DNA from: Hydrogenophaga taeniospiralis CCUG 15921
GTDB taxonomy: Bacteria > Pseudomonadota > Gammaproteobacteria > Burkholderiales > Burkholderiaceae_C
DNA: 64,000 nucleotides
Direction of reading: 5' to 3'
Assembly (NCBI RefSeq): GCF_001592305.1
Contig: NZ_BCWR01000006.1
Location: 62,001 to 126,000, forward strand
Part shown: piece by piece, positions 35,840 through 44,700 of the stretch
Position numbering within the stretch: position 1 is the stretch's first letter
Layout of the letters: each line of letters begins with the position of its first letter
Made by a program: the position numbers and the translations under genes
Notes under the pieces: generated by a model
Database searches by the model: none
Seen by the model: only the letters and a program-made list of their open reading frames with translations
What the model was told of the DNA's origin: nothing

Positions 35840-37510
35840 TCAGTCCCCGCGCAAGATCCAGCGCGCCGCCTTCTCCGCGATCATCAGCGTGGGGCTGTTG
35901 GTGTTGCCGCTGGTGATAGTGGGCATCACGCCGGCGTCCACCACGCGCAACCCGGCCACGCCGCGCACGCGCAGGTGGGTGTCCACCACGGCCATCGGGT
36001 CGTCGGCGCTGCCCATCTTCGTCGTGCCGACCGGGTGAAAGATGGTATTGGCGATGTCGCCCGCCAGGCGCGCCAGCTCTTCGTCGGTCTGGAACTGCAC
36101 GCCGGGCTTGAACTCTTCGGGCTGGTAGTTGGCCAGGGCCGGCTGCGCCACGATGCGCCGCGTCACGCGCAGGCTGTCGGCGGCCACGCGGCGGTCTTCG
36201 GGCGTGCTCAGGTAACACGGCGCGATGGCCGGCGCGTCCGACGCCTGGGCCGAGCGGACGCGCACATGGCCGCGGCTCGTGGGGTTGAGGTTGCACACGC
36301 TGGCGGTGAAGGCCGGGAAGCTGTGCAGCGGCTCGCCGAACGCGTCCAGGCTCAGCGGCTGCACGTGGTATTCGATGTTCGGGTAGGGCTGGGCCGGGTC
36401 GCTGCGCGTGAAGGCGCCGAGCTGGCTGGGCGCCATGCTCATGGGGCCGCTGCGCGTGAGCGCGTATTCGAGCCCGATGGCGGCCTTGCCCCAGAGCGAG
36501 TTGGCCAGGGTGTTGAGCGTTTTCGCGCCCTTCACCTTGAACACGGTTCGGATCTGCAAATGGTCTTGCAGGTTGGCGCCCACGCCGGGCAGATCGTGCT
36601 GCACCGGTATGCCCAGCGGCTGCAGCAGCGCGGCCGGGCCCACGCCCGAGAGCTGCAGGATCTGCGCCGAGCCGATGCTGCCCGCGCTGAGCACCACCTC
36701 TTTCGCGCAGGCCACCTTCACCGTCTGGCCCCCGCGCTGCAGCTCCACGCCGGTGCAGCGCAGAGCACCGTTGGCCTCGCGCTGCAGCGTGAGCCGCTGC
36801 ACCTGCGCCTGCGTCCACACCGTGAGGTTGGGCCGCCGCTGCACCGGCCGCAGAAACGCCTTGGAAGCGTTCCAGCGCCAGCCGGCTTTCTGGTTCACCT
36901 CGAAATAGCCCACGCCCTCGTTGGTGCCGGTGTTGAAGTCGGTGGTGGCGGGGATGCCGGCCTGCTGCGCGGCCTGGGCGAACGCGTCGAGCACGTCCCA
37001 GCGCAGGCGCTGTTTTTCAATGCGCCACTCGCCCGTGCTGCCCAGGCTGCGGTTGCCGTGCAGCAGGGCCAGCGCGGGGTTGGTCATGCTTTCGTTGGCG
37101 GCGTCGAGCCGGTAGTGGTCTTCGTGCGCCTTGAAGTCGGGCAGGCACTGGCTCCACGACCAGCTGGGGTCGCCGGTGAGCTGCGCCCACTGGTCGTAGT
37201 CCCGCGCCTGGCCGCGCATGTAGATCATGCCGTTGATGCTGGAGCAGCCGCCCAGCCCCTTGCCGCGCGGGTAGCGCAGCTGGCGGCCGTTGAGGCCCGG
37301 GTCGGGCTCGGTCTGGTAGAGCCAGTCGGTGCGCGGGTTGCCGATGCAATACAGGTAGCCCACGGGGATGTGGATCCAGTGGTAGTCGTCCTTGCGGCCG
37401 GCTTCGATCAGCAGCACGGTGGTGCCCGGGTCGGCGGACAGCCGGTTGGCCAGCAGGCAACCGGCCGTGCCGGCGCCAATGACGATGTGGTCGAACGTGG
37501 GTTGGCTCAT
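35840..37510 (-). CDS. GMC-family FAD oxidoreductase
   Basis: 556 residues, choline dehydrogenase-like. The FAD-binding N-terminus is HIVIGAGTAGCLLANRLS. GMC signature 1 is GKGLGGCSSINGMIYMRG and signature 2 GSIGSAQILQLSGVGP. The C-terminal catalytic His/Asn region reads TIFHPVGTTKMG and SGNTNSPTLMIAEKAA. These enzymes oxidise alcohols; the substrate cannot be inferred. ATG at 37510 is preferred over an upstream TTG. It is divergent from a LysR gene, its probable regulator. Confidence 0.93.
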   Translation of the reverse strand: MSQPTFDHIVIGAGTAGCLLANRLSADPGTTVLLIEAGRKDDYHWIHIPVGYLYCIGNPRTDWLYQTEPDPGLNGRQLRYPRGKGLGGCSSINGMIYMRGQARDYDQWAQLTGDPSWSWSQCLPDFKAHEDHYRLDAANESMTNPALALLHGNRSLGSTGEWRIEKQRLRWDVLDAFAQAAQQAGIPATTDFNTGTNEGVGYFEVNQKAGWRWNASKAFLRPVQRRPNLTVWTQAQVQRLTLQREANGALRCTGVELQRGGQTVKVACAKEVVLSAGSIGSAQILQLSGVGPAALLQPLGIPVQHDLPGVGANLQDHLQIRTVFKVKGAKTLNTLANSLWGKAAIGLEYALTRSGPMSMAPSQLGAFTRSDPAQPYPNIEYHVQPLSLDAFGEPLHSFPAFTASVCNLNPTSRGHVRVRSAQASDAPAIAPCYLSTPEDRRVAADSLRVTRRIVAQPALANYQPEEFKPGVQFQTDEELARLAGDIANTIFHPVGTTKMGSADDPMAVVDTHLRVRGVAGLRVVDAGVMPTITSGNTNSPTLMIAEKAARWILRGD

Positions 37511-37537
37511 GGGGACGGCTTCACTCAAAGGGTTTGT

Positions 37538-37646
37538 TTATTTGCGATGCTCATGGTCTTCACGCAGGAATGGGCCGAGTTTGTGGACCGAGCGCGTGAA
37601 AAGTCCAATGAAATCGCCAGAGGCTTGGTATAAGTCTGGCAAATAA
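37538..37646. promoter_or_regulatory. Candidate LysR operator between divergent genes
   Basis: TTATTTGC at 37538-37545 and its complement GCAAATAA at 37639-37646 bracket the region between the GMC oxidoreductase and LysR genes. The second copy covers the LysR start. Spaced inverted sites of this sort suit an autoregulated LysR pair, but this is inference. Confidence 0.35.
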
Positions 37647-38602
37647 TGATGACCGCCATGCCCAAGCCCACACCGCCCCCTGCCACCCCACCCGCCCGGC
37701 TGCCCACGGTGGACCCGCAGACCCTGCGCGCCTTCGTGGCTGTGGCGCGCGAAGGCAATGTGTCGCGCGCCGCGTTGCGCCTGCACCTGAGCCAGCCGGC
37801 GGTGAGCCTGCAGCTGAAAACCCTGGCCGAGGCCACGGGGCTGGCGCTGTTCACCCGCACGCCCCAGGGCATGGCGCTCACGCACGATGGCGCGGCCCTG
37901 CTGCCCATGGCCGAGCGCGCGCTCGCCACCCTGGCCGACTTCGGCCAGGCCGCCGCCGCCCTGCACACCACCGTGCGCGGCACGCTGCGCATCGGCACCA
38001 TCCTCGACCCCGAGTTCACCCGGCTCGGCGCGTTCCTGAAACAGCTCGTCGAGTCCAGCCCGCAGGTGGGCACCGAGCTGCGCCAGGGCATGAGCGGCGA
38101 CGTGCTGGCGCAGATCGCGCGCGGCGAGCTCGACGTGGGCTTCTTCCTCAACCTGCCCGACGACCCGGTGGGCGCGCCCTACCGGCTGCGCGCGCTGACC
38201 CGCTTCACCTACCGCGTGCTCGCGCCCGCCGGCTGGGGCCCGCAGGTGCGCGGCAAAGACTGGAAAGCCCTGGCCGCCCTGCCCTGGCTCGCCACGCCAC
38301 CGGCCAGCGCCCACCACCGGCTGCAGCGCCGCGTGTTCGGCCCCGGCTCGCTCACCGGGCTGGAGCCCCGGCGCGTGGCCCTGGTGGACCAGGAAGCGTC
38401 CATGCTCGACCTGGTGAAAAGCGGCGTCGGCCTGAGCCTGGTGCGCGACGCCATCGCCATGCGCGAAGCCCAGGCCCACGGCCTGGTTGTGGCCGACCAG
38501 GTGGCGCTGGAATGCGACCTGAGTTTTGTCTGTCTGGCCGAACGCGCGGGGGAGCCGGTGATTGCGGGTGCCTGGGGGGCGCTGGAGGCGGTTTGGGGGT
38601 GA
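37646..38602 (+). CDS. LysR-family regulator
   Basis: 318 residues. The winged helix (DPQTLRAFVAVAREGNVSRA, then LHLSQPAVSLQLKTLAE) starts at about residue 23 after a Pro-rich lead, and the ligand-binding domain follows. Divergent from the GMC oxidoreductase gene. Two adjacent ATG codons are possible starts. The last 160 bp are repeated in decayed form at 41775-41932. Confidence 0.92.
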   Translation: MMTAMPKPTPPPATPPARLPTVDPQTLRAFVAVAREGNVSRAALRLHLSQPAVSLQLKTLAEATGLALFTRTPQGMALTHDGAALLPMAERALATLADFGQAAAALHTTVRGTLRIGTILDPEFTRLGAFLKQLVESSPQVGTELRQGMSGDVLAQIARGELDVGFFLNLPDDPVGAPYRLRALTRFTYRVLAPAGWGPQVRGKDWKALAALPWLATPPASAHHRLQRRVFGPGSLTGLEPRRVALVDQEASMLDLVKSGVGLSLVRDAIAMREAQAHGLVVADQVALECDLSFVCLAERAGEPVIAGAWGALEAVWG

Positions 38603-38775
38603 GGGTGTTGCATTCAACGAAATCCAACACCTCGCCTTCTCAGGGCTGAGAAGCGGCTGAAAGTGGGTGGATGGCCAGCAGGTATGCTGATACGTTCAGT
38701 TACCATTTGCCCATGGGATGGCAGCAGACCGCGCGGCGCTGAACGAGATCTTTTGCAGATCTCGTGAACGACACG

Positions 38776-38931
38776 ATGAACCACTTCGTGCGGGAAGAAG
38801 AGCTGTTCCAGCGCTTTGGCCACCCGGAAACCGCCCCGCCCATGCTCCACCGCATCCATCCCGCCCCCATCGTCTGCTCCGACCACGAGCGCTCGCAACG
38901 CCCCCGCGCCGAGGACAAGGCGGCTCCATGA
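38776..38931 (+). CDS. Small unknown ORF coupled to the M48 peptidase gene
   Basis: 51 codons starting MNHFVREEELFQRFGHPETA and rich in His, Glu and Pro. Its TGA overlaps the ATG of the peptidase gene (ATGA), which hints at translational coupling. A hairpin GAGATC/GATCTC lies just before it. I do not recognise the peptide. It could be a leader gene or the remnant of a larger one. Confidence 0.35.
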   Translation: MNHFVREEELFQRFGHPETAPPMLHRIHPAPIVCSDHERSQRPRAEDKAAP

Positions 38932-40820
38932 ACCATGCCGATCTGCAGCACCTGGCTCGCCTGAGCGAGCTGGCTTGTGAAGCCAACGCCGAAGCCTATC
39001 GCCGCAGCGTCAGGTGGTTCGCACTCCTGGGTTATCTGTGGGTTCTGCTGTGCCTGGCCGTCGGTGTGGCGCTGTTGGGCTGGCTGGCGCTGACCCTCGT
39101 GCAAGGCGGCAAGTTCAGGGGCTACATGATTGGGGGCTTCCTTCTCGGCACCGGCCTGCTCACGGCCGGGGTGTCTGCCCTCTGGCTGCGCCTGGAGCCC
39201 CCCACGGGCCAGCCCCTCAGCCCCGAACAGGCGCCCGAGCTGTTCAAGCTGCTGCGCAAGATCGGCAAAAAAATCGGCGGACCGCCGATTCACCATGTGC
39301 TGGTCGACGACGATTTCAATGCCTTCATCGTCCAGATTCCGCGGTGGGGCCTGATAGGGGGCGCCAACACCAACTACCTCGTGCTGGGGCTGCCCATGCT
39401 CATGGCCATCGAGCCGGCCCGTCTGGCCTCGGTCCTGGCGCACGAGTATGGGCACCTGCGCGAAGGCCACGGCAGCTTTTCGGCCTGGATCTACCGCTCG
39501 CGCATGGCTTGGCAGCGCTTCTACGAACGCCTGGACGACCAGCAGAACATCGCCGCCGCCGTCAACAACCACTTCATCCGCTGGTATTTCCCGCGCTTCA
39601 TCGCCAAGAGTTTCGCGCTCGCCCGGCAAGACGAGTACGCCGCGGATCGCGTGGCCTGCCGCTTGATGAAGCCGGAAGTCACCGCCGCGGCGATGAAAGA
39701 GATCGTCGTCAAGGGCGACTGGTTGCACAACGAGTTCTGGGATGCCCATTGGAGGCTGGCCCGCACCCACCCGGGGCCGCAGGGCCCCCTGGCGTCCATG
39801 CAGCAAGCCTTGCTGCTCCAGCCCGAAGCATCCTTCGCCCAACGCAGCCTGCAACGCGCCTGGCAACAGGCCTCCTCGGTCGAGGACACCCACCCCGGAC
39901 TGCGCGACCGCCTGGAGGCCCTGGACCCGGAGCGACGGGCCGACCGCCGCGCCCCGGTCTGGTCGCGTCAGTCCGCCCTGTCTCTGCTGGGCTCGGCCCT
40001 GCCCAGCCTGATGCAGCAACTGGACAAACAGTGGTGCAGCGCCAACGCCAGCGCATGGAAGGAATACCACGCCGACATGCAGCGCTGGGCCCAACGCATC
40101 GAGCAATTGCGGGCGAGCTCGGCGGGCAACCAGGCAGCGGACTGGACCGAGCTGGGCGATCTGATGCTGCGCCTGGACCCGCAGGCCGATGCCGCCGCGA
40201 TGTACGAGCGCGCGCTCGCGCTGAGCAGCCAGTGGCCCGAGGCGCTGCTGGGCCTGGCCCGGCTCAGCGCCAAGACCGCCCCGGAGCAGAGTCTGGCCTG
40301 GGCGCAGCGCCTGCACGAGAACAGCCCGCAGTTCCGCCACTGGGCGGCGCGCCATGCGGTGGCTCTGCTCGAAAACAGCGACGCGCCCGATGCCAAGGAA
40401 CTGGCCACGTGGCGCCAGCGCCTCAAAGACGCAGAACAAGCCGAAGAGCGCGTGTGGGACGAGCTCACGAGCAACGATTGGCATGCGCAACTGGAACGGC
40501 ACGACCTCAGCGAGTTCGAGCGCGGCGAGTGCGCGACATTTCTGCGGCACCAGAAGCCCATTCAGCAGGCATGGATCGCGCGCAAGCTATCGCGCGAATT
40601 TCCATGGCGCCGCTGTTATGTGCTGGTGGTTGAACTGACCCGCATGAGCGAGGACGAGACGAGGGACTATGTGCACTGGTTGATGCAGCAGTTCCCGACC
40701 CCAGGCCCATGCCTGGTCGGCTGCGCCCAATTGGGGATGGACCCCAAACAGGCGCCGCGCGGCGTGCTGAGCCCACTGTGCCCGTCAACGGCCTCGGGCG
40801 GTGCGTCCGCTGGGCAATGA
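38928..40820 (+). CDS. M48-family membrane metallopeptidase with C-terminal TPR-like part
   Basis: 630 residues. Two membrane segments (about 30-60 and 68-86) precede an M48 zinc peptidase domain with HEYGH at about 172-176 and the third ligand E236 in DEYAADR. Residues from about 340 on are helical and resemble tetratricopeptide repeats (LMLRLDPQADAAAMYERALA). The catalytic part should face the cytoplasm or membrane surface as in HtpX/Ste24. Substrate unknown. The stop overlaps the next small membrane gene by 4 bp. Confidence 0.85.
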   Translation: MNHADLQHLARLSELACEANAEAYRRSVRWFALLGYLWVLLCLAVGVALLGWLALTLVQGGKFRGYMIGGFLLGTGLLTAGVSALWLRLEPPTGQPLSPEQAPELFKLLRKIGKKIGGPPIHHVLVDDDFNAFIVQIPRWGLIGGANTNYLVLGLPMLMAIEPARLASVLAHEYGHLREGHGSFSAWIYRSRMAWQRFYERLDDQQNIAAAVNNHFIRWYFPRFIAKSFALARQDEYAADRVACRLMKPEVTAAAMKEIVVKGDWLHNEFWDAHWRLARTHPGPQGPLASMQQALLLQPEASFAQRSLQRAWQQASSVEDTHPGLRDRLEALDPERRADRRAPVWSRQSALSLLGSALPSLMQQLDKQWCSANASAWKEYHADMQRWAQRIEQLRASSAGNQAADWTELGDLMLRLDPQADAAAMYERALALSSQWPEALLGLARLSAKTAPEQSLAWAQRLHENSPQFRHWAARHAVALLENSDAPDAKELATWRQRLKDAEQAEERVWDELTSNDWHAQLERHDLSEFERGECATFLRHQKPIQQAWIARKLSREFPWRRCYVLVVELTRMSEDETRDYVHWLMQQFPTPGPCLVGCAQLGMDPKQAPRGVLSPLCPSTASGGASAGQ

Positions 40821-41194
40821 GACGGCATCGGGCGTCAATACACATGAACGAGAACTGGTACGACTTGGTGCACGAAGCGAATGAGGACGGCGAGTCCTGT
40901 TTGGGGCCTACGGTCCTGTACACGTCGCGCCTGGGGCTTCGCAATCTTGCCAACGAATTGCAAAGGATTGCCAGCGTCGACCGGCTCGGTCGATTTGAGC
41001 TGAACATCGCAGAGATGGATCACGATTGCTACGCACCGTTCACCCACGTCGAAGTAGCAGAAAAGCCACCCGAAGAAGCCAAACGTTCCAAGGGAAATAA
41101 CAGAGCGATTTATTGGTTTTTTGGGGTGATGGTCGGCGTCCCCCTGCTTGCTCTCTATGGTGTGGTCCGCCTGGCAATGGACATCATCGGATGA
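40817..41194 (+). CDS. Unknown small membrane protein
   Basis: 125 residues from the ATG that overlaps the peptidase stop, or 116 from the ATG at 40844 (MNENWYDLVHEANEDGESC). One membrane segment lies near the C-terminus (IYWFFGVMVGVPLLALYG). The soluble part is acidic. I do not recognise a family. It is the last gene of the small M48 group, so a role linked to the peptidase is possible. Confidence 0.65.
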   Translation: MRRHRASIHMNENWYDLVHEANEDGESCLGPTVLYTSRLGLRNLANELQRIASVDRLGRFELNIAEMDHDCYAPFTHVEVAEKPPEEAKRSKGNNRAIYWFFGVMVGVPLLALYGVVRLAMDIIG

Positions 41195-41277
41195 ACCTTT
41201 GCTGCAGCTAAGTCAGCCGGTGATGGCCCACCCTTGGGGCGGATCCTCACCGGCAAGGCCGTCACTGAACATGCAGG

Positions 41278-41664
41278 CTACGCCTCCAGGATGTCTTCGT
41301 GGATGCAGAGGTAGTTCCCCTCCGTGTCCTTGAACCAGGCCGCCTTCTCCGCTCCCAGCACGCAGACGTGGTTCACCGTCTTCAGCCCTGGGAAGTCGTA
41401 GTCCTCGAACTTCACCCCCGCTTGCTTCAACTCGTCAATGCTGGCGGCAATGTCCTCCACCCGGAAGCTGATCGCCGTGTGGTCGGCCTTGGTCCCTTCA
41501 GGCTTCGGAAACAGTGCCAGCGTGGTGCCGCCCACCGTGTAGATGAACTTTCCGTCAGGCCTGAACCCACTGGGTTTCAGACCCAGGCAGCCCTCGTAGA
41601 AGGCGCGGGCGCGGTCCATGTCCTTGACCGGCAACATCGTTGTGACAGAGGCATCGGACAACAT
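41278..41664 (-). CDS. VOC (glyoxalase/bleomycin-resistance) superfamily protein
   Basis: 128 residues with two beta-alpha-beta-beta-beta units. The second half has TAISFRVEDI and ends FKDTEGNYLCIHEDI, with His and Glu in metal-ligand-like positions. No specific reaction can be assigned. It stands alone, convergent to the M48 group. Confidence 0.85.
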   Translation of the reverse strand: MLSDASVTTMLPVKDMDRARAFYEGCLGLKPSGFRPDGKFIYTVGGTTLALFPKPEGTKADHTAISFRVEDIAASIDELKQAGVKFEDYDFPGLKTVNHVCVLGAEKAAWFKDTEGNYLCIHEDILEA

Positions 41665-41774
41665 ATGCAGTCCTTTCGCTCAACCCGGTCGTGTCCCAGC
41701 TACCAGACACCCGGTACGCCGTCCGCCGGGGCTCAAGCTTATGCCTCTCGGTGGCGTGGCGCCAGTGCAGACGC

Positions 41775-41932
41775 GGGACGCCATCGCCATGCGCGAAGCC
41801 CTGGCCTGCGGCTTGGTGGTGGCCGATCAGGTGGCGCTGGAATGTGACCTGAGTTTTGTTGGCCTGGCCGAACGCGCGGGGGAGTCGGTGATAACGAGTG
41901 CTTGGGGGCGTTGGAGGTGGTTTGGGAGTGCT
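41775..41932 (+). pseudogene. Duplicated 3' remnant of the LysR gene
   Basis: About 158 bp are closely similar to the last part of the LysR gene at 38445-38602: RDAIAMREA, LVVADQVALECDLSFV and LAERAGE are shared, with several base changes. The upstream nine-tenths of the gene are missing and the frame continues into unrelated sequence. It marks the left edge of the accessory island. Confidence 0.8.
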
Positions 41933-42203
41933 CGGGTGTCGTGTTTCGACCTGAGCAGACAATCCCGCACCTTCCGCAAAGCGGTCACTCCACACTCCAA
42001 ATAGGCATGGACCCACTCGTTGCTGAGGCTATAGTGGATGTAACGAATACGTACTCGCGCCAGTTCAAGGTACCGATGGAGCCGACGGCGTGGTGCCGGG
42101 TTTCGCAAAATTTTTATAACTGTATGTACAGGCAGTTAATGCAGTCAGAAGCAAGACTGCAAGCCACATTCAGGAGGAATCGATGACCAACTTATGGAGC
42201 AGC

Positions 42204-42247
42204 GCCCAACTTATAGAGCAGGTTTTGCTCTGGACATTACGTTGGGC
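42204..42247 (+). repeat. Short attC-like site at the start of the cassette array
   Basis: GCCCAAC (42204-42210) and GTTGGGC (42241-42247) are perfect complementary ends that fit RYYYAAC/GTTRRRY. An inner stem AGAGCA/TGCTCT lies between. At 44 bp it is shorter than usual attC sites (from about 57 bp), so it may be a deleted form or an attI relic. The next gene begins 4 bp after it. Confidence 0.5.
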
Positions 42248-42250
42248 GTC

Positions 42251-42562
42251 ATGATTGATCCGCATCTTTGGAAGATCTGGGGCATTGCCGAAACAACCCT
42301 AAAGGACGCTCGGCGATACGTTGTTGAGGCAGCCGGGGAAGCCCTCACAGACGAAGACAAATCTTCTCTCAACCAGTTCGATGAGTACGTTGCTCACAAT
42401 GAGTTTGGGTTAGCACTGGAAGAGATGGCCAGCCTAGGCAGCGGCCACGCCCCAAAGGCTGCATTCTGGAAGAGGCTCGAAGCGGTGGCAGAGGCAATGG
42501 AGTTGCCCGAGGCAGCTTCAATCTATCGGGAGAAGTTCTTTGCGGAAGTTCATCGCCAATAG
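42251..42562 (+). CDS. Cassette gene, possible MafI-type immunity protein
   Basis: 103 residues from MIDPHLWKIWGIAE. The ATG at 42251 is preferred to an in-frame ATG at 42194 because that extension crosses the attC-like site. The second half (FDEYVAHNEFGLALEEMAS, then FWKRLEAVAEAMEL) resembles small all-helical immunity proteins of the MafI type as I remember them. Base composition is nearer average than the surroundings, which are GC-rich. The partner toxin is not visible. The attC site at 42620 follows it, so it is a mobile cassette. Confidence 0.6.
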   Translation: MIDPHLWKIWGIAETTLKDARRYVVEAAGEALTDEDKSSLNQFDEYVAHNEFGLALEEMASLGSGHAPKAAFWKRLEAVAEAMELPEAASIYREKFFAEVHRQ

Positions 42563-42619
42563 TCGGTCGTCGAGGCAAAAAGCCAAAATCAAGGAACCCA
42601 TTGGTGTGTGCCGCATGAC

Positions 42620-42688
42620 GCCCAACCCTTCCATCGAGAGGACTCGCCCCGGCAAGCCGGGTCGAGCCTCTCATGTCAAACGTTAGGC
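42620..42688 (+). repeat. attC recombination site
   Basis: GCCCAAC (42620-42626) and GTTAGGC (42682-42688) form the outer ends. Inside, CGAGAGGACTCG pairs with CGAGCCTCTC around CCCCGGC/GCCGGG, leaving an unpaired base as in true attC hairpins. Length 69 bp, within the normal range. The orientation fits the plus-strand gene before it. Confidence 0.85.
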
Positions 42689-42799
42689 GTCACAGCCAGA
42701 ACCTCCCCCTTCTCGCCGAGTCTCCGTTCAGTCCAGCTTGGAACCTCGTACACTTTGCACACACAGGCTACAAAATAAGAATGCCAATGGAGGACGTAT

Positions 42800-44095
42800 A
42801 TGCATAGCTCACTTACAGCAATACTCGCGCAACTCAAAACCGTCGTCACGCAACTCCGTTCAGCGGTGCCCAACGACGAACCATTCGGTAATGCACACAA
42901 CAACTGGAGCTTTCCCGGCTTGAATCGGGCGGAGCTAATTGACGAAACAGAGTCTCTCATAAAGGTCATTGAGGAGAATGCAATTGAAGATATTGAAAAA
43001 GATCGCGCCGCGGAACTAAATGATTATGTTCGGCGTCTGAAGCACCTTCATACCCAAACGATTCCCAATCTTTGGGGAAATGCAGGTCAAGCCGTAACGG
43101 CTTTCATGCTGACCTTGCAAGGCTTACGGCGCGCACTCACCAAGGCTCTACCGCTTGATAACCATGCTGCGGCAACGACGACACTTCGTCGCCTGACTGC
43201 GCAAGTAAGAAGTATGGAAGCTAGGTTGCTCGATCTTGAACCGCGAACAACATCACTGACGTCAATGGTTTCACGCATAGAAGCGGCACACGAAGCAGCG
43301 GACCAATTGCCGACTGATCTTGCATCTCTCGCGGAATCCAGATCCAAACTCGAAACGCTGCTTCACGACTCAACGATAGATTTTGGAAGGATTGAGTCGC
43401 TGCGAACGCAGGCAGATGAACTTGACCGAAAACTTCGCCAGAGTGCCGACGACGCAAAGGCAGTTATTGATCGTTGCGAGACAGCCTACTCTGCCGCGAC
43501 AAGCGTAGGCTTGGCAGCGGCCTTTTCCGAGCGATCGTTGACGCTGTCCAAGTCTATGTGGTTCTGGGTTGCGGGGCTCATCGCTGCACTTGCAGCAGGC
43601 AGTCACTTCGGCTCAACACAACTGCAAAGCCTTGTCAGCCTGTTTACGCAACCAAACGTAGGAACTGCAGTTATTGCTCTAAATCTCTTGCTCTCCATAC
43701 TTTCAGTAGCCGCTCCAGTTTGGTTCGGTTGGCTCGCAACAAAGCAAATAGGCCAAAGATTTAGGCTTGCAGAGGACTATGCCTTCAAGGCTTCAATTTC
43801 TCGGGCATATGAGGGCTTTCGCCGCGAGGCTGCTAAGGTTGACAAGAACATGGAAGCTCAGCTGCTAGCTTCGGCACTAAATCGCCTTGACGAGCAACCT
43901 CTCCGCCTTGTCGAATCCGACAGCCATGGTAGTCCTTGGCACGAGATAGCGGCATCAGACTCTGTCAAACAAGCTCTGCGCGCTGTTCCCGGATTTGCTG
44001 GACAGATTAAGGAGTTGGCAGAATCGGCGATAGACGCAGTTAAGTCCAGAAGGACTACTGCACAAAAGGTAGCTCCCGATCAAGATGCTGCATAG
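42800..44095 (+). CDS. Cassette gene: coiled-coil protein with two membrane segments
   Basis: 431 residues, unknown function. Residues 1 to about 245 are helical with long coiled-coil stretches (about 130-240). Two hydrophobic segments follow (MWFWVAGLIAALAAGS at about 253-268 and NLLLSILSVAAPVWFGWLA at about 297-315). The C-terminal part contains LAEDYAFKASISRAYEGFR, a motif I have seen in uncharacterised proteins, and a basic end. GGAGG lies 6 bp before the ATG. GC content is far below that of the flanks. The architecture suits a membrane-acting effector, for example in phage defence, but that is inference. It fills its own cassette between two attC sites. Confidence 0.8.
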   Translation: MHSSLTAILAQLKTVVTQLRSAVPNDEPFGNAHNNWSFPGLNRAELIDETESLIKVIEENAIEDIEKDRAAELNDYVRRLKHLHTQTIPNLWGNAGQAVTAFMLTLQGLRRALTKALPLDNHAAATTTLRRLTAQVRSMEARLLDLEPRTTSLTSMVSRIEAAHEAADQLPTDLASLAESRSKLETLLHDSTIDFGRIESLRTQADELDRKLRQSADDAKAVIDRCETAYSAATSVGLAAAFSERSLTLSKSMWFWVAGLIAALAAGSHFGSTQLQSLVSLFTQPNVGTAVIALNLLLSILSVAAPVWFGWLATKQIGQRFRLAEDYAFKASISRAYEGFRREAAKVDKNMEAQLLASALNRLDEQPLRLVESDSHGSPWHEIAASDSVKQALRAVPGFAGQIKELAESAIDAVKSRRTTAQKVAPDQDAA

Positions 44096-44109
44096 CATCG
44101 CACGGTGAC

Positions 44110-44238
44110 GCCTAACCACTCGCTCAAGCGGAGCACCAACGGCAGGACGCCAGGCCCGGGCCGGTGAAAATGTACCGTGTACCACCGGCCTGGGCCTGGT
44201 GGCCTGCCGTTGGCGCCCGCTTAGCTCGAACGTTGACC
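44110..44238 (+). repeat. attC recombination site, long type
   Basis: GCCTAAC at 44110-44116 opens the site and GTTGACC at 44232-44238 closes it. A long inverted repeat (CCAACGGCAGG ... CCTGCCGTTGG, then GGCCCGGGCCGGTG ... CACCGGCCTGGGCC) fills the inside. Length 129 bp, at the long end for attC. The closing heptamer is not a full match to GTTRRRY. Confidence 0.7.
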
Positions 44239-44700
44239 GACCGCTTACTCGCTTGATCGATGGCCGCTCCTGGCCGGTACCACTAGTTCCCGCCCGCACC
44301 AAGATGCTGACACTCACCGTGGAGCTGGACCTACCGACTGCTTTCTTAGGCTCCAGTCGGCTCAAGCCGACCCTAAGCGGTCTTTCGGCGGAGGGCCTCA
44401 TAGCGCCATCCCGTTTGCAGCTATCGGCAGGTCCTGTGGAGTCAAACTTGAACGGCACAGTAGACTGTCAAAGCGATTTGGGGGACAGACCGGCGACTCG
44501 GTGGGCTGTTCGGAATTTGTCGGGTTTGTCGGATCTGTTATTCCTGCTCACCAACCCGCCAGTTTGGGTCAACTGGTTGACTTCAAACAATTTTCGGAGG
44601 AAGCATGCGACATTGTTTGACGACTGGCGTTGTGGGGACCCGGTGTTTTTCCTATTTAATCAAAGTTAGCCAGCCTATTCCAGTTGCGCGATAGACCAAC
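44239..44700 (+). other. 462-bp stretch with no gene recognised
   Basis: Open frames here are short or run back through the attC hairpin. The first half is GC-rich, the second AT-richer. A GTTAGCC at 44665 may be a worn cassette boundary in front of the next gene. Nothing else is seen. Confidence 0.5.

Noticed and set aside
41902..42186. 94-codon frame after the LysR remnant
   Set aside because: Its first 30 codons come from the remnant in another frame, and the rest has no recognisable feature.
42181..42250. Partial likeness of the segment before the first cassette to the attI1 site (TTATGGAGCAGC)
   Set aside because: Only about 12 bases match, and no integrase gene or Pc promoter is adjacent, so it was kept as attC-like.
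44199..44669. 156-codon frame starting inside an attC site
   Set aside because: The first part is the attC hairpin, and the remainder shows no recognisable domain or ribosome-binding site.
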